Assembly: GCA_020861125.1 (NCBI GenBank)
Contig: JAJBSZ010000405.1
Coordinates: 1 to 5,481, forward strand
Reading direction: 5' to 3'
From: Planctomycetota bacterium
GTDB lineage: Bacteria > Planctomycetota > SZUA-567
DNA length: 5,481 nucleotides
Shown here piece by piece: positions 5,152 to 5,481 of this stretch; the first letter of the stretch is position 1, and each line of letters starts with the position of its first letter. Both the position numbers and the translations under genes were made by a program. The notes beneath the pieces are model-generated. The model was not told where the DNA came from and made no database searches. It saw only the letters and a program-made list of their open reading frames with translations.

Positions 5152-5481
5152 TCAGTCCCTTTTCGTGCCCAGCATGTAGGCGGCGATGCCTTCCTCGCTG
5201 AACTGCTCCCGGGTGAAATGCTTGACGATTTCCCCTTCGTACATCACATAGACCCGGTCGCACATGCCGATCACCTCGGGCAGGTCGGACGAGATCATGA
5301 GAATCCCCCGGCCCTCGCCCACCAGCCGGTCCATGAAGGTGTGGATCTCCTCCTTGGCCCCGATGTCGACGCCGACGGTGGGTTCGTCCAGCAGGAGCAG
5401 GTCGAAGTCCGCCAGGAGGGCTTTGGCCAGCACCACCTTCTGCTGGTTGCCGCCGCTCAGGTTCGCCACCGCCTGGTCGCG
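5152..5481 (-). CDS. RbsA-type sugar ABC transporter ATPase, C-terminal end (partial)
   Basis: This is the last 109 residues of an ATPase entering from the right edge. In order it shows the ABC signature LSGGNQQK (fragment residues 8-15), Walker B LLLLDEPT (28-35) followed by the D-loop region GVD, and ISSDLPEV (63-70) where the H-loop would be. Ser in place of the switch His, in an 'SSxLPE' context, is characteristic of the second nucleotide-binding domain of RbsA/MglA/XylG-type double ATPases, which is usually the degenerate site. The protein ends MLGTKRD before TGA at 5152-5154. The stop is 5 nt from the first permease start. The full gene should be about 500 codons, with Walker A motifs and the whole first domain beyond the window. 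It powers the importer formed with the two permeases. Confidence 0.93.
   Translation of the reverse strand, partial: RDQAVANLSGGNQQKVVLAKALLADFDLLLLDEPTVGVDIGAKEEIHTFMDRLVGEGRGILMISSDLPEVIGMCDRVYVMYEGEIVKHFTREQFSEEGIAAYMLGTKRD

Noticed and set aside
4112..5179. A 355-codon plus-strand open frame opposite the first permease
   Set aside because: Its product is a His/Asp/Glu/Gly-rich string without family features, the typical antisense shadow of a GC-rich hydrophobic gene. The minus-strand frame encodes a clear RbsC-type permease.

Overview
The window is GC-rich (GCC/GGC-heavy codons, strong Shine-Dalgarno sequences) and carries only bacterial genes. A gatC-gatA pair, an RbsABC-type sugar ABC transporter and a GNRA-capped intrinsic terminator fit a Gram-negative bacterium, most likely a proteobacterium (alpha or Desulfovibrio-like). 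I cannot name the genus from sequence alone.

Layout. (1) 1-526, minus strand: the start of gatA (cut by the window edge) and complete gatC, subunits of the Asp/Glu-tRNA amidotransferase, with a plausible promoter at 580-608. (2) 527-1364: about 840 bases with no convincing gene and visibly lower GC in its middle. It holds two diverged copies of one structured element (895-966 and 1249-1325). Each has an 11-bp closing stem, an inner hairpin and a trailing T-run, and the stems show compensatory changes between the copies. Several other inverted repeats lie between and beside them. (3) 1365-1874, plus strand: a small single-HKD phospholipase D-family protein (probable nuclease), just downstream of the second copy. 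(4) 1875-2125: a short non-coding stretch ending in a bidirectional intrinsic terminator. (5) 2152-2916, minus strand: a short-chain dehydrogenase/reductase with its own consensus -10 promoter. (6) 3167-5481, minus strand: two RbsC-type permeases preceded by the C-terminal end of an RbsA-type double ATPase, which runs off the window.

How the genes work together. The ATPase and two different permeases would form an ABC importer of the ribose/galactose/AI-2 class, with a heteromeric membrane pore. Its periplasmic binding protein is presumably outside the window. The dehydrogenase lies downstream on the same strand and may oxidise or reduce the imported sugar or polyol, though its own promoter allows separate control. 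gatCA belongs to translation and is unrelated.

The most interesting feature is the pair of covarying RNA-like elements. The second copy also has an upstream segment that can form a mutually exclusive hairpin with its 5' arm, as expected of a leader attenuator for the PLD gene. I do not recognise the element as a named RNA family.
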